Source of the DNA: Lachnospiraceae bacterium | GTDB lineage: Bacteria; Bacillota_A; Clostridia; Lachnospirales; Lachnospiraceae | Assembly: GCA_016291475.1 (NCBI GenBank) | Contig: JAEEXJ010000052.1 | Location: forward strand, 1-22,802 | DNA length: 22,802 bases | Direction of reading: 5' to 3' | In this document: positions 14,884 to 22,802 of the stretch, piece after piece | Layout of the letters: each line of letters opens with the position of its first letter | How positions within the stretch are numbered: the first letter of the stretch is position 1 | The notes under the pieces: model-generated | What the model saw: the letters and a program-made list of their open reading frames with translations, nothing else | Database searches by the model: none | What the model was told of the DNA's origin: nothing | Translations under genes and position numbers: made by a program

Positions 14884-14920
14884 GAAAACAGGCTGTCCCT
14901 TTCCGGAACAACCTGTTTTC
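14884..14920. terminator. Hairpin terminator after the GH3 gene
   Basis: GAAAACAGG and CCTGTTTTC arms, extended inward by TGT/ACA across a C/A mismatch. The right arm gives TTTTC on the + strand and the left arm gives the same on the minus strand. It is 33 bp after the GH3 stop (minus strand). The T-tract is short, so efficiency is uncertain. Confidence 0.65.
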
Positions 14921-14953
14921 TAAGGATTAGTATGTGATAAACATATTGAAAAC

Positions 14954-17086
14954 TCAGGGAAGTTCGATCTCTATGGCAGAGACTTTTCTTCCGAGAAGCT
15001 TTTCACTTCTTGAATCGGGCTGCTGGCCGCCTACATATACGACAGCCTTACCCTTTGAGATAACGAACTTTCCGTCCTTATCGAAGAGCCCGAATGCATC
15101 CTTGGAAAGTTTTAACGATACACTCTTCTTCTCACCCGCTTTAAGTTCGACCTTCTTGAATGCTTTCAGCTGATAGTTGGGAGCGTTCTCGAAATCGCAG
15201 ATTTTAACATATACCTGAACAGTTTCCCTTCCGTCTGCTTTACCGGTATTTTCCACATCGAGACTTACGGTGATCCCTTCTTCTCCGAGCACGGTCTTAT
15301 CGGTCTTTACATTCGAGTACTCATAAGTGGTATATGAGAGTCCGTATCCGAAGGGATAAAGAGCATCCTTAGTCATATATCTGTATGTTCTGCCCTTCAT
15401 GGAATAATCGGTAAAATCGGGAAGGTCTTCCGCGCTCTCATAGAAAGTAACCGGAAGCTTTCCTTCAAAGTTTCTGTCGCCGAAAACGGTCTCTGCGATG
15501 GCTCTTCCACCCATTGCACCAGGGTACCAGCACTGGATAATGGCATTTATCTTATCCGCATTCTTAACGGTGATGGCAGATCCCACAAGCTGAAGAAGAA
15601 CTACGGGCTTCCCGCTTGCAACGGCAACATCGAGAACTTCCTGCTGAAGTCCGGGAAGACTTAAGTCAACCTTATCACCGCTGGCAAACTCATTACCTGC
15701 ATCTCCTTCTTCTCCCTCGATTCCTGCATCAAGTCCGAGAACTACGAAGATAATATCGCTGTCCGCACATACACTCTTAACTTCGGAAATTCTGTCATCT
15801 CCGGTTGAAAGCCCGCTGATCCTGTCTTTGACAAGATGGCATGCCTCCGAATATCTGATATTTACATCTTCTCCGAGATAATCCTCAATTCCTTCGAGTA
15901 CGGTAACATATCTTGAAGCGGTTCCTTCATAGTTACCGACAAGTGCACGTCTGTTATCCGCATTGGGTCCGATAACACCGACGGTCTTTATCCTGCTCTT
16001 ATCGAGAGGAAGAATTCCGTCATTCTTAAGAAGCACAAGGCTTCTTGCGGAGGTCTCGAGATTAAGCTTCCTGCTTTCCCTGGTATCCACACGGTCCATA
16101 CCGATGTTATCGAAAGCGGTCTTCTCACCGTCAAACATACCCAGCTTCATTCTGGTAGTGAAAAGATTTACGAGAGCTTCATCAAGTCTCTCCTCTTTTA
16201 CCTTACCCTGCTCAACCGCATCCTTAAGATATTTGAAAAGATCTCCGCAATTGAGGTCGCATCCGTTGTTCATTGCAAGGCTGACAGACTCAACTTCATC
16301 GGAAGTGACCATATGTCCGGTATGGAAATCCTTGATAGCCCAGCAGTCGGAAACAACGTGTCCCTTGAATCCGTACTCGTCTCTTAATATATCCTTGAGA
16401 AGAGTCTTTGATCCGCAGCAGGGCTCGCCGTTGGTCCGGTTATATGCTCCCATTACGGTCTCAACATCAGCTTCCTGTACGCATGCCTTGAATGCGGGAA
16501 GATAAGTCTCACGCATATCCTGAATGGAAGCTACCGCGTTAAATCTGTGTCTTTCGGGCTCGGGTCCGGAATGAACCGCAAAATGCTTTGCACATGCCGC
16601 AGCCTTTAAGTGATCCTCGTCATGTCCCTGAAGACCCTTTATGTATCTGACTCCGAGTCTGGATGTAAGGTAAGGATCTTCTCCGTAAGTTTCCTGTCCT
16701 CTTCCCCATCTGGGATCACGGAATATATTTACATTGGGAGCCCAGAAAGTAAGTCCTTTATAGATATCGGTATCCGAATATTTCTGCTGCATATTGAACT
16801 TGGCACGTCCTTCCGTTGAAACGACGTCGCCCAGCTCTTCCATAAGATCCTCATCAAATGTAGCCGCAAGTCCGATAGCCTGGGGAAATACCGTAGCAGT
16901 ACCTGCTCTTGCAACACCGTGAAGAGCCTCATTCCACCAGTCATAGGCCTTGATTCCGAGACGCTCTATTGCAGGTGCATGATTAAGAGTCTGAGAAACC
17001 TTCTCCTCAAGAGTCATCTTGGAAACGAGTTCTTCGGCCCTTCTGCGAAATTCGCTTATCTTGGCCTCATTTTTTACAAGTTCCAT
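14954..17086 (-). CDS. GH3 beta-xylosidase/beta-glucosidase-like glycosidase
   Basis: Retaining exo-glycosidase of 710 aa that removes terminal sugars from oligosaccharides, probably in the cytosol since no signal peptide is present. Motifs run in GH3 order: WWNEALHGVA, TVFPQAIGLAATF, DPRWGRGQETYGEDP, AACAKHFAVHSGPE, nucleophile Asp247 in HVVSDCWAI, GCDLNCG, and a (alpha/beta)6 domain with VGVIGPNA, GIEGEEGD and LPGLQ. A C-terminal fibronectin III-like domain follows (FGYGLSYTTYEYSNV, then VENTGKADGRETVQVYV). SDC plus DLNCG is the wording I associate with beta-xylosidase-type GH3 proteins, so xylosides are the favoured substrate over beta-glucosides. Start ATG 17086 is set by GGGAG 8-9 nt upstream; a longer frame to 17194 runs through the promoter region. 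It is divergent from an AraC regulator. Confidence 0.92.
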   Translation of the reverse strand: MELVKNEAKISEFRRRAEELVSKMTLEEKVSQTLNHAPAIERLGIKAYDWWNEALHGVARAGTATVFPQAIGLAATFDEDLMEELGDVVSTEGRAKFNMQQKYSDTDIYKGLTFWAPNVNIFRDPRWGRGQETYGEDPYLTSRLGVRYIKGLQGHDEDHLKAAACAKHFAVHSGPEPERHRFNAVASIQDMRETYLPAFKACVQEADVETVMGAYNRTNGEPCCGSKTLLKDILRDEYGFKGHVVSDCWAIKDFHTGHMVTSDEVESVSLAMNNGCDLNCGDLFKYLKDAVEQGKVKEERLDEALVNLFTTRMKLGMFDGEKTAFDNIGMDRVDTRESRKLNLETSARSLVLLKNDGILPLDKSRIKTVGVIGPNADNRRALVGNYEGTASRYVTVLEGIEDYLGEDVNIRYSEACHLVKDRISGLSTGDDRISEVKSVCADSDIIFVVLGLDAGIEGEEGDAGNEFASGDKVDLSLPGLQQEVLDVAVASGKPVVLLQLVGSAITVKNADKINAIIQCWYPGAMGGRAIAETVFGDRNFEGKLPVTFYESAEDLPDFTDYSMKGRTYRYMTKDALYPFGYGLSYTTYEYSNVKTDKTVLGEEGITVSLDVENTGKADGRETVQVYVKICDFENAPNYQLKAFKKVELKAGEKKSVSLKLSKDAFGLFDKDGKFVISKGKAVVYVGGQQPDSRSEKLLGRKVSAIEIELP

Positions 17087-17120
17087 AACATTTCTCCCTG
17101 TTTGTTTTGTTATTGGCTGT

Positions 17121-17149
17121 AAGCGCCCCAAACGCTTTAAATAATTGTA
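17121..17149 (-). promoter_or_regulatory. Candidate GH3 promoter with leader inverted repeat
   Basis: Minus strand -10 TACAAT (17144-17149) with no recognisable -35 at 16-18 bp, as expected for an activator-dependent promoter. Just downstream, AAGCG (17133-17137 on the minus strand) and CGCTT (17121-17125) form an inverted repeat, a possible operator or leader hairpin. Its TGTAAGCG half resembles one half of a LacI/CcpA-type site, but the other half does not complete it. Confidence 0.35.
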
Positions 17150-17162
17150 TCTTTTACGGTTT

Positions 17163-17191
17163 TTGACCTTCCTATGAGATTTTGCTCTTAT
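17163..17191 (+). promoter_or_regulatory. Promoter of the AraC-family regulator gene
   Basis: TTGACC (17163-17168), 17-bp spacer, TCTTAT (17186-17191) with TGC before it (extended -10). Its -35 overlaps the place where the GH3 -35 should be on the other strand. The leader holds an 8-bp inverted repeat, TTGCTTTT (17203-17210) with AAAAGCAA (17222-17229). Confidence 0.55.
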
Positions 17192-17277
17192 CATTTCAGA
17201 ATTTGCTTTTAATTTTCCTCAAAAAGCAATAAAATCATAGGTAGAAAGCACCATCAAATTAGCTATGAGGATTATAT

Positions 17278-18204
17278 ATGCTTCCCGTACTTGAACATGG
17301 TCGTGAGACAGTTAAATACGCCGAGATTCAGGGAGTAAGACTCTACCACAATGATCAGGCCGAGGATTATCCGCTTCACTGGCATACCGCCACGGAGATA
17401 ATCGCCCCGACGGAGAACGACTATACCATCGAGATCGGTACCGAAAAATACACGATCAGCCCCGGTGACATTGCGGTCATCATGAGCGGAACTCTCCACA
17501 GACTCTATGCCCCCAAAAACGGAAAAAGGATCATTATTCTCTTCGACTACAGCCTTATCGGAAACGTAACTTCCCTTAACTCACTTCTTCACTCTCTCGG
17601 AGAGTGCGTTATCATCCGCAAAAAGGAAAACGAAGAACTTTCCGAAAGACTCATGTACTACATCAATCAGACCAGCAATGAGTACGAGGCTCAGAAGCCC
17701 TATGCGGGTGCCGCCATCTACTCTCTTCTTATCAGATTCATGGTGGATGTGGGAAGAAGCTGTATGGAAGAAAGAGTTCCTCAGCTCGGCAAGTCATCAG
17801 CGAAGAATAAAGAATACATCGGCAGGTTCATGGATGTATGTAACTATATCTCCGAACACTGCACCGAAGATATCGATATGGATGCGCTGGCTGAGATGGC
17901 CGGATTTTCAAGATTCCATTTTGCAAGACTGTTCAAAGAATTCGCACATGTATCCTGCTATGAATATCTTACCCAGAAGAGGATCCTTCTTGCGGAAATG
18001 TATTTGAATCAGCCGGATCTTTCCATACTGGATGTCGCTCTTCAATCGGGATTCAAATCTCTTTCGACATTCAACAGAGTATTTAAGTCATACAAGAACT
18101 GCACACCTTCGGAGTACAGGAAGATGAACCGCCGTTATACCCCGCCTCCGATCTTCGAAGAAAAAGCAGAATCCCCCGTATCCGAAGACACAGGGGATAA
18201 ATAG
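17278..18204 (+). CDS. AraC-family transcriptional regulator with cupin sensor
   Basis: DNA-binding regulator of 308 aa. The N-terminal half is a cupin-like ligand domain (HWHTATEII around residues 34-42, SPGDIAVIMSGTLHRL around 61-76). The C-terminal 100 residues carry the two helix-turn-helix units: MDALAEMAGFSRFHFARLFKEF and ILDVALQSGFKSLSTFNRVFKSYKNCTPSEYRK, the AraC family signature. A proline-rich acidic tail follows. Ribosome site ATGAGG lies 7 nt before ATG. It is divergent from GH3 with overlapping promoter regions and converges on GH2 with a 2-bp gap, so it most likely activates the adjacent glycosidase genes in response to a sugar. The inducer is unknown. Confidence 0.9.
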   Translation: MLPVLEHGRETVKYAEIQGVRLYHNDQAEDYPLHWHTATEIIAPTENDYTIEIGTEKYTISPGDIAVIMSGTLHRLYAPKNGKRIIILFDYSLIGNVTSLNSLLHSLGECVIIRKKENEELSERLMYYINQTSNEYEAQKPYAGAAIYSLLIRFMVDVGRSCMEERVPQLGKSSAKNKEYIGRFMDVCNYISEHCTEDIDMDALAEMAGFSRFHFARLFKEFAHVSCYEYLTQKRILLAEMYLNQPDLSILDVALQSGFKSLSTFNRVFKSYKNCTPSEYRKMNRRYTPPPIFEEKAESPVSEDTGDK

Positions 18205-18226
18205 GATCATTCGAATCTGAATGATC
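18205..18226. other. Inverted repeat at the AraC/GH2 convergence
   Basis: GATCATTC-GAATCT-GAATGATC is a perfect 8-bp hairpin that starts right after the AraC stop codon and covers the last codons of GH2. No T-run follows, so it is at best a weak terminator or an RNA 3'-end stabiliser. Confidence 0.35.
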
Positions 18227-21200
18227 TCATATCAAAACAGCTTCCGGGCATGAAGACGAAAGAAACGTTCTTCATGCCTGTTTCTTTGTCTATCTCAAAT
18301 GCTCTCTCCACATACTCATCACTCTGAGAAAACTCAATAACATTCCTTGCCTCATAACCGTTTTCATCAAAGAATCGTACATGAATGGTATTGGTTCCTT
18401 TGGGCGCTCTTCCGCATATGGTAACCTTAGATGCTCCCTTTTCTCCGAAATCCATTCCGGAGAAGTTGATCGTAACATTGTTACCGATGCCTTCGACGCA
18501 GGGGGCATTTATCTTATAATCATCACCGTATATCTCATCCGCATCCGAGGCATTAAGATCCATGAACGCTCTCTCATACTTCGTAAAAGAAAAACCTTTG
18601 ACATGAACCTTGTCATAGAATTCAAATGCGATAGTATGCACGCCCCTGAGTACTGTAGGAATCTTCCAGGTATCTTCCTGATATACATTCCAGATCACGG
18701 GTTTTTGATACAGCAGTTCAGCAATAAGTTTACCTCCCTTTGAAGGAATACCGTCGTAGATCTTAAAAGGATGTTCATCCGAATCAAGTGCAAATACAGG
18801 TATAGTTATCTCATCACTTCCGGCCTGTCCGAAATCTATATTTTCGAATGCAATAAGAGACCTCTCGCCCTTTGGTGATGAGAATCCCATCTCATTTCCC
18901 GTTCCTACTCCGCCCTCAAAATACGAATATGAGCTTCCATAGATAAAATCATAGGGATCTGCAAATTTTGTTCCGAGTCCCTGAACGGTAAATTCCAGTT
19001 CGGATATAACCCTGACAGATGAGGAACCGGATTTAGACATTGCTCTTAATCTGAACGGGCCATCGCCGAGAGCTCTGACAAGAACTTCGTTTCCCGTTCC
19101 GTTTACTTCCGCTATATTAAGAGGAACTCCCTTATCCGAAACTATTGCATATTCGATATCCTTATCAGTTGCGTTTTCCGGATATATTTTTACAGTAGCC
19201 TTTACTTCAGCATTTTCAGGCGTAAGTTTTCTTTCATCACATACAATCTCGAGCTTTCTGACAGGAATGTCACTGTCCTTTCCGAGATTTATTTTCCTCT
19301 CACAGCAGGATTCATAAACATACTCTGCGCCCTTATCAAAGGGAGAATCCTGTGACTTTTCGCCTTGCTGACAATCAATCTCCGTTTCACATGATTTAAG
19401 ACCTTTGGCACTTACACCTATATGAACTTTACCCGCTTTTTCACCCGCTGCGATAACCGCAAGCAGTTTTCCGTTAAATAATCTTCTGCTCACAGCTTTG
19501 TAGGAATCGGTATCGGTACTGTCACCGTTATCAAGGCCGACAAGCCTTCCCGCACCGGTTACCTCCACACAGACTCTGTCACTTGCATTTTTTACGGGAT
19601 TACCGTCTTTATCAAGGGCCGTTATCTCCGCAAAAACAAGATCCTCGCTTCCCGAAGTAAGAGCTCCGTATGTGATATCGATCTTAAGGGATACGGAATC
19701 TCCGAAGGACCTTTCCTCACATTCCGCAACAACCTTACCGTTATCATAAGCAACAGCCCTGAGAACACCCTTTTCATAAGGCGCTCTGTAATTAGCGATT
19801 ATATGATCTCCGCTTCCGGGTTTATGAGTAAGGTTTTGTTTTCCGAGGCTTTTACCGTTTAAAAACAGCTCTACTTCATCGGCATTTGAGCAGACCCTGA
19901 TGTCTATGATCTGTCCGGGATTAAAATCCCAATAGGGGAATATATATACAAAAGGATCATCTTTAAGATCTGTCCACGCAGACTTAAAAACATGATAATA
20001 ATCCTTGGCAAAGCCTGCGGTATCCAGCATTCCGAAGTACGAATTCTTCGTATGATAAGGAGTGGGTTCTCCGATATAGTCAAAGCCCGTCCAGAGAAAC
20101 TGTCCCGCTGAAAACTCCATGTCCCTGTCATCACAGATACAGCTTTCTACACTGTTTGCACCCCAGCTCGTATTACAATTTCCAAGTGAGGAACACTGCT
20201 CATCAACATCGGTAAGTTTGGTAACATCAAGAGGGAATTTGTATACGCCCCTGCTCTGTACAAGTGATGCGGTTTCGCTTCCGTATATTGTCCAGTCCGG
20301 ATATTTCTCATGATGTTTTTTATAGATTCTCTCGGAATAATTGTATCCAACAAGCTTCAGTACATCCGCACACCTTTGGGCACCTTCCCAGGGCAGATAA
20401 TTGGATGCAAAAGTACATACCGCATTTTTATAAGGATCGAATCTGTATACCACATCCATCAGATGTCTGACTGTGTCCGGAGCAGATTCGTCGGCATGTG
20501 CATCATAGATCTCATTACCTATGCTCCACATTATGACCGAAGGGTGATCTCTGTTTTGCTTAACCCAGCTTTCCATATCCCTCTCATGCCAATCCGCAAA
20601 GAAACGGGCATAATCATATTCGGTCTTGGGTCTGTACCACATATCGAAATTCTCTGTCATTACAAGAATTCCCATCTCATCACAAAGGTCCAGCACTTCA
20701 GGTGCAGGCATATTATGGGATGTCCTGAGAGCATTAACTCCCATCTTCCTTAGAAGTACGAACTTCCTTCTCATGGCGGAAGTATTGAACGCCGCACCTA
20801 GGGAACCAAGGTCGTGATGTTCACATACCCCGTTTAATTTCACCACTCTTCCGTTCAGCAAAAATCCTTTATCGGGATCAAAAGCAATATCACGGATTCC
20901 GAAACGGACCTTTGTTTCATCCGTATCTTCGCCGTTTTCTCCCGGTGCCGTCATTACAGCCTTAAGAGTATACAGATACGGATCGCATATGTCCCAGATA
21001 TGAGGCTCCGATATAACAAAATCATTGCCGGAGATTCTTTCTGTATTTACGACATTACCCTTGAGATCGTATATTTCATAATCAACCCGGGCGCTTGCCG
21101 CTTTATTCCCAAGAACTTCTGTCTCTATGTGAAGTATTCTTTTACCATTTTCGTTACGTGTTGATACATATACTCCGTCCCTTGCTATATATGTATCGCC

Positions 21201-21623
21201 CGTCTGTCTGATATATACATTTCTGTAAATACCTGCGCCCGAATACCATCTGGTATTGGGAGACTGATAGGTAGCACTTACCGCGATCCTGTTAACGCCT
21301 TCATGAATGTACTGTGTTATCTCGCATCCGAATGCGGAATATCCGTATTTCCATTCGCAAGCTTTTACACCGTTTACATATACAGCGCTGTCCATATAGA
21401 CGGCATCAAACTCCAGGAAAAATCTGCCTTTTACCTCATCAAGAACAAGATCTCTTATGTACCAGCCGGTGCCGTCACGGTACAGATCCGTGGAATCATA
21501 TATAAGCCAGTCATGGGGAAGCTGAACAGGAGTAAATTCATTATCTCTGTTCATGGCTTCATCAAGTGAAGTACCGACTTTTGTTTCAAGAAACTTCCAT
21601 CCATTATTAAACAGATATCTCAT
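18207..21623 (-). CDS. GH2 beta-galactosidase-like enzyme with tandem C-terminal CBM6-like modules
   Basis: Large retaining glycosidase of 1138 aa without a signal peptide. Domains in order: sugar-binding jelly roll (residues 1 to about 155, with LPHDWLI and GWYIRD), Ig-like domain, and a TIM barrel (about 255-560) with acid/base Glu371 in SIGNEIYD and nucleophile Glu450 in YGSETAS. Beyond it are a DUF4982-like segment (VELFLNGKSLGKQ), Ig-like regions (about 640-870), and two related modules (about 886-1018 and 1019-1138) sharing a DFG-x-x-G-x-x-x-(I/V)TI motif, as in CBM6-like folds. Start ATG 21623 follows AGAGGG. Activity could be beta-galactosidase or another GH2 activity. It is probably monocistronic: a strong terminator (21709-21755) lies upstream and the converging AraC gene lies downstream. 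Confidence 0.9.
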   Translation of the reverse strand: MRYLFNNGWKFLETKVGTSLDEAMNRDNEFTPVQLPHDWLIYDSTDLYRDGTGWYIRDLVLDEVKGRFFLEFDAVYMDSAVYVNGVKACEWKYGYSAFGCEITQYIHEGVNRIAVSATYQSPNTRWYSGAGIYRNVYIRQTGDTYIARDGVYVSTRNENGKRILHIETEVLGNKAASARVDYEIYDLKGNVVNTERISGNDFVISEPHIWDICDPYLYTLKAVMTAPGENGEDTDETKVRFGIRDIAFDPDKGFLLNGRVVKLNGVCEHHDLGSLGAAFNTSAMRRKFVLLRKMGVNALRTSHNMPAPEVLDLCDEMGILVMTENFDMWYRPKTEYDYARFFADWHERDMESWVKQNRDHPSVIMWSIGNEIYDAHADESAPDTVRHLMDVVYRFDPYKNAVCTFASNYLPWEGAQRCADVLKLVGYNYSERIYKKHHEKYPDWTIYGSETASLVQSRGVYKFPLDVTKLTDVDEQCSSLGNCNTSWGANSVESCICDDRDMEFSAGQFLWTGFDYIGEPTPYHTKNSYFGMLDTAGFAKDYYHVFKSAWTDLKDDPFVYIFPYWDFNPGQIIDIRVCSNADEVELFLNGKSLGKQNLTHKPGSGDHIIANYRAPYEKGVLRAVAYDNGKVVAECEERSFGDSVSLKIDITYGALTSGSEDLVFAEITALDKDGNPVKNASDRVCVEVTGAGRLVGLDNGDSTDTDSYKAVSRRLFNGKLLAVIAAGEKAGKVHIGVSAKGLKSCETEIDCQQGEKSQDSPFDKGAEYVYESCCERKINLGKDSDIPVRKLEIVCDERKLTPENAEVKATVKIYPENATDKDIEYAIVSDKGVPLNIAEVNGTGNEVLVRALGDGPFRLRAMSKSGSSSVRVISELEFTVQGLGTKFADPYDFIYGSSYSYFEGGVGTGNEMGFSSPKGERSLIAFENIDFGQAGSDEITIPVFALDSDEHPFKIYDGIPSKGGKLIAELLYQKPVIWNVYQEDTWKIPTVLRGVHTIAFEFYDKVHVKGFSFTKYERAFMDLNASDADEIYGDDYKINAPCVEGIGNNVTINFSGMDFGEKGASKVTICGRAPKGTNTIHVRFFDENGYEARNVIEFSQSDEYVERAFEIDKETGMKNVSFVFMPGSCFDMRSFRFE

Positions 21624-21708
21624 AATTTTCCCTCTAATTTTTTTTGGACAAACTCAGTGTGAATTCGCTTATCTATATATAATCACAACTTGCAGATTAA
21701 ATATAGTT

Positions 21709-21755
21709 AAAAAAATCGGCAGACATACCGCGCTTTTTGCGCGATACATCTGCCG
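21709..21755 (-). terminator. Intrinsic terminator of the acetylesterase-like gene
   Basis: On the minus strand a long stem: CGGCAGA ... CGCGC, loop AAAAA, GCGCG ... TCTGCCG (21717-21755), followed by A and seven T (21709-21715). It insulates GH2 from the upstream gene. Confidence 0.88.
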
Positions 21756-21764
21756 CCCATACAT

Positions 21765-22802
21765 TTACACTTCCATGACAAAAGGTCCGAGCAGTTTACA
21801 GGGAACCTTTTTCTTATTTTCAATACAGGTGTTGTAGATAATGTCTCCGGTATATGTATTGCTTTGGAGATACATTATCTTCTCGGGAAATTCCGGTGTT
21901 GCAATTCTAAGAAGGATCGTATTGTTATCGATAAGCTCCGCAATAGCGGGATAGATCTTTCCGCCTGCCTGAGCTGCGAAATCTTTGATCTTACCCGCCT
22001 TTGCCTTATCAGGTGAATAAGCGATAAGACCGTTTCCGATACCTTTGAATTTAAGTATCACTTCATAGCCCACAAATGTTTTGTTGACCACGGTTTCTTT
22101 TATCTCGGGACCTGTTGAAGGAATAAAAAGCTTTCCGGGATACTTCACATCAAGTGCGATATCCGCAAGTCTTGTTCCCACAAGCTCTTTGTTCATGGGA
22201 TGAAGATCGTTGTCCTCACCTGCATCTATCATAACCGCCATATAGGTGTTCGGAACTTCTTCGGTGATACGTCTCTGAACTTCCCTGAACTCCCACCAGG
22301 AATCGTAGGAATCGCAGTCGGGATCTCCGCAGTCAATGGTAAAGTTGGGAAGCTGTGCAAGGATAAAGGGAATATCCTCATCGCCCCAAAGTTTTCTGTA
22401 TCCTTCGATCTGAATCTTACTCATCTTCAGATAATCTGCAAAATGAGAATCAGATTCTCCCTGATACCAGATGATTCCTTCAATGGGGAATTTGGTACAT
22501 GGCGCGGTCATGCAGTTGAATAATCCCGTTGCTTTCCAGTCAATAAAATCAATATCGGGATAAGGAAGATCATTCCTCGCACCGATGCTGTACTTCCATT
22601 CTCCGGAAAGATCAATCGCACCTTCGGGAATATCATTACTCCATGCATCGGGCTTGCATGAATCGTTAAAGATCATCATGCGTTTTCCCGGAGTTATTCT
22701 GCCGGTTCCGTGATTAACCGTGATCCTTATGACAACGGTATTTTCACCCTCAGTGATTACGCCTTCGGGAATGTTATATTTTCTGGGAGGATATAAATAA
22801 CC
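21765..22802 (-). CDS. Sialate O-acetylesterase/acetylxylan esterase-like (SGNH), 5' end outside window
   Basis: Carbohydrate esterase that would remove acetyl groups from sugars. The frame is open to the right edge: the 41 codons before the first ATG (22679) continue the protein as YPPRKYNIPEGVITEGENTV and GTGRITPGKR, which fits a jelly-roll region found inside these enzymes. The N-terminal nucleophile serine block is therefore outside the window. Visible SGNH/SASA marks are EGIIWYQGESDS, the block FILAQLPNF, and NDLHPMNKELVGTRLA, with the Asp-x-His catalytic pair expected at DLH. The C-terminal tail is a small beta domain. It ends 10 bp before a strong terminator. With GH3 and GH2 nearby, an acetylated hemicellulose is a likely target. 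Sialic acid itself is not implied by the context. Confidence 0.88.
   Translation of the reverse strand, partial: GYLYPPRKYNIPEGVITEGENTVVIRITVNHGTGRITPGKRMMIFNDSCKPDAWSNDIPEGAIDLSGEWKYSIGARNDLPYPDIDFIDWKATGLFNCMTAPCTKFPIEGIIWYQGESDSHFADYLKMSKIQIEGYRKLWGDEDIPFILAQLPNFTIDCGDPDCDSYDSWWEFREVQRRITEEVPNTYMAVMIDAGEDNDLHPMNKELVGTRLADIALDVKYPGKLFIPSTGPEIKETVVNKTFVGYEVILKFKGIGNGLIAYSPDKAKAGKIKDFAAQAGGKIYPAIAELIDNNTILLRIATPEFPEKIMYLQSNTYTGDIIYNTCIENKKKVPCKLLGPFVMEV

Noticed and set aside
17118..17139. Full catabolite (cre) site before GH3
   Set aside because: Only the left half TGTAAGCG matches; the right half and the spacing do not fit the usual palindrome.
17087..17194. 36-residue N-terminal extension of the GH3 enzyme
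   Set aside because: Basic, non-family sequence that runs through the divergent promoter region; GGGAG supports ATG 17086.
21640..21706. GH2 promoter in the AT-rich stretch upstream of 21623
   Set aside because: Several weak TATATA-like -10 candidates but none with a convincing -35 at 16-18 bp, so no single site can be called.

Overview
The window looks like a chromosomal stretch from a low-to-moderate GC Gram-positive anaerobe of the Clostridia, most likely Lachnospiraceae and close in style to rumen Butyrivibrio or Pseudobutyrivibrio. The assignment rests on AGGAGG-type ribosome binding sites, TTGACA/TATAAT promoters, an Eda aldolase with a C-terminal glyoxalase-like extension, cytoplasmic GH2 and GH3 enzymes, an AraC activator and several c-di-GMP proteins. 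It is inferred from protein character, not from any marker gene.

Layout. (1) 1-971: end of a tyrosine integrase, a bidirectional terminator and a convergent tRNA-Leu(AAG), which looks like the edge of an integrated element lying to the left. (2) 1207-2121: an EamA-type transporter. (3) 2184-3970: two unfamiliar membrane proteins, translationally coupled, behind a consensus promoter and a hairpin at the predicted mRNA 5' end. (4) 4084-6960: a KDG catabolic operon (KduD-like dehydrogenase, Eda-VOC aldolase, KdgK) that takes uronate-derived ketodeoxy acids to pyruvate and glyceraldehyde 3-phosphate. (5) 6961-7238: promoter of that operon, a perfect 31-bp palindrome and an 81-nt unexplained foldable segment. 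(6) 7239-14784: a signalling block, in transcription order a GGDEF(degenerate)-EAL protein, a lipoprotein with six YG(P/N)P motifs, a radical SAM/SPASM enzyme, then from a second promoter a 7-TM EAL protein and a 7-TM hybrid histidine kinase. (7) 14954-22802: glycan degradation genes, namely a GH3 beta-xylosidase-like enzyme divergent from an AraC regulator, a large GH2 enzyme with tandem C-terminal modules, and the 3' part of a sialate O-acetylesterase/acetylxylan esterase-like gene cut by the window edge.

How it fits together. Regions 4 and 7 suit growth on plant hemicellulose or pectin: side chains and acetyl groups are removed, oligosaccharides are hydrolysed inside the cell, and uronates enter the KDG branch. 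Region 6 is the most unusual part. A radical SAM/SPASM protein is encoded 12 bp after a small, very acidic lipoprotein whose only recurring feature is a Tyr-Gly-Pro-Pro motif, and both lie behind a c-di-GMP phosphodiesterase gene that has its own promoter. I propose that the lipoprotein is the substrate of the radical SAM enzyme (a surface-anchored, peptide-modified protein) and that the unit is tied to c-di-GMP signalling. Everything about the modification is inference.
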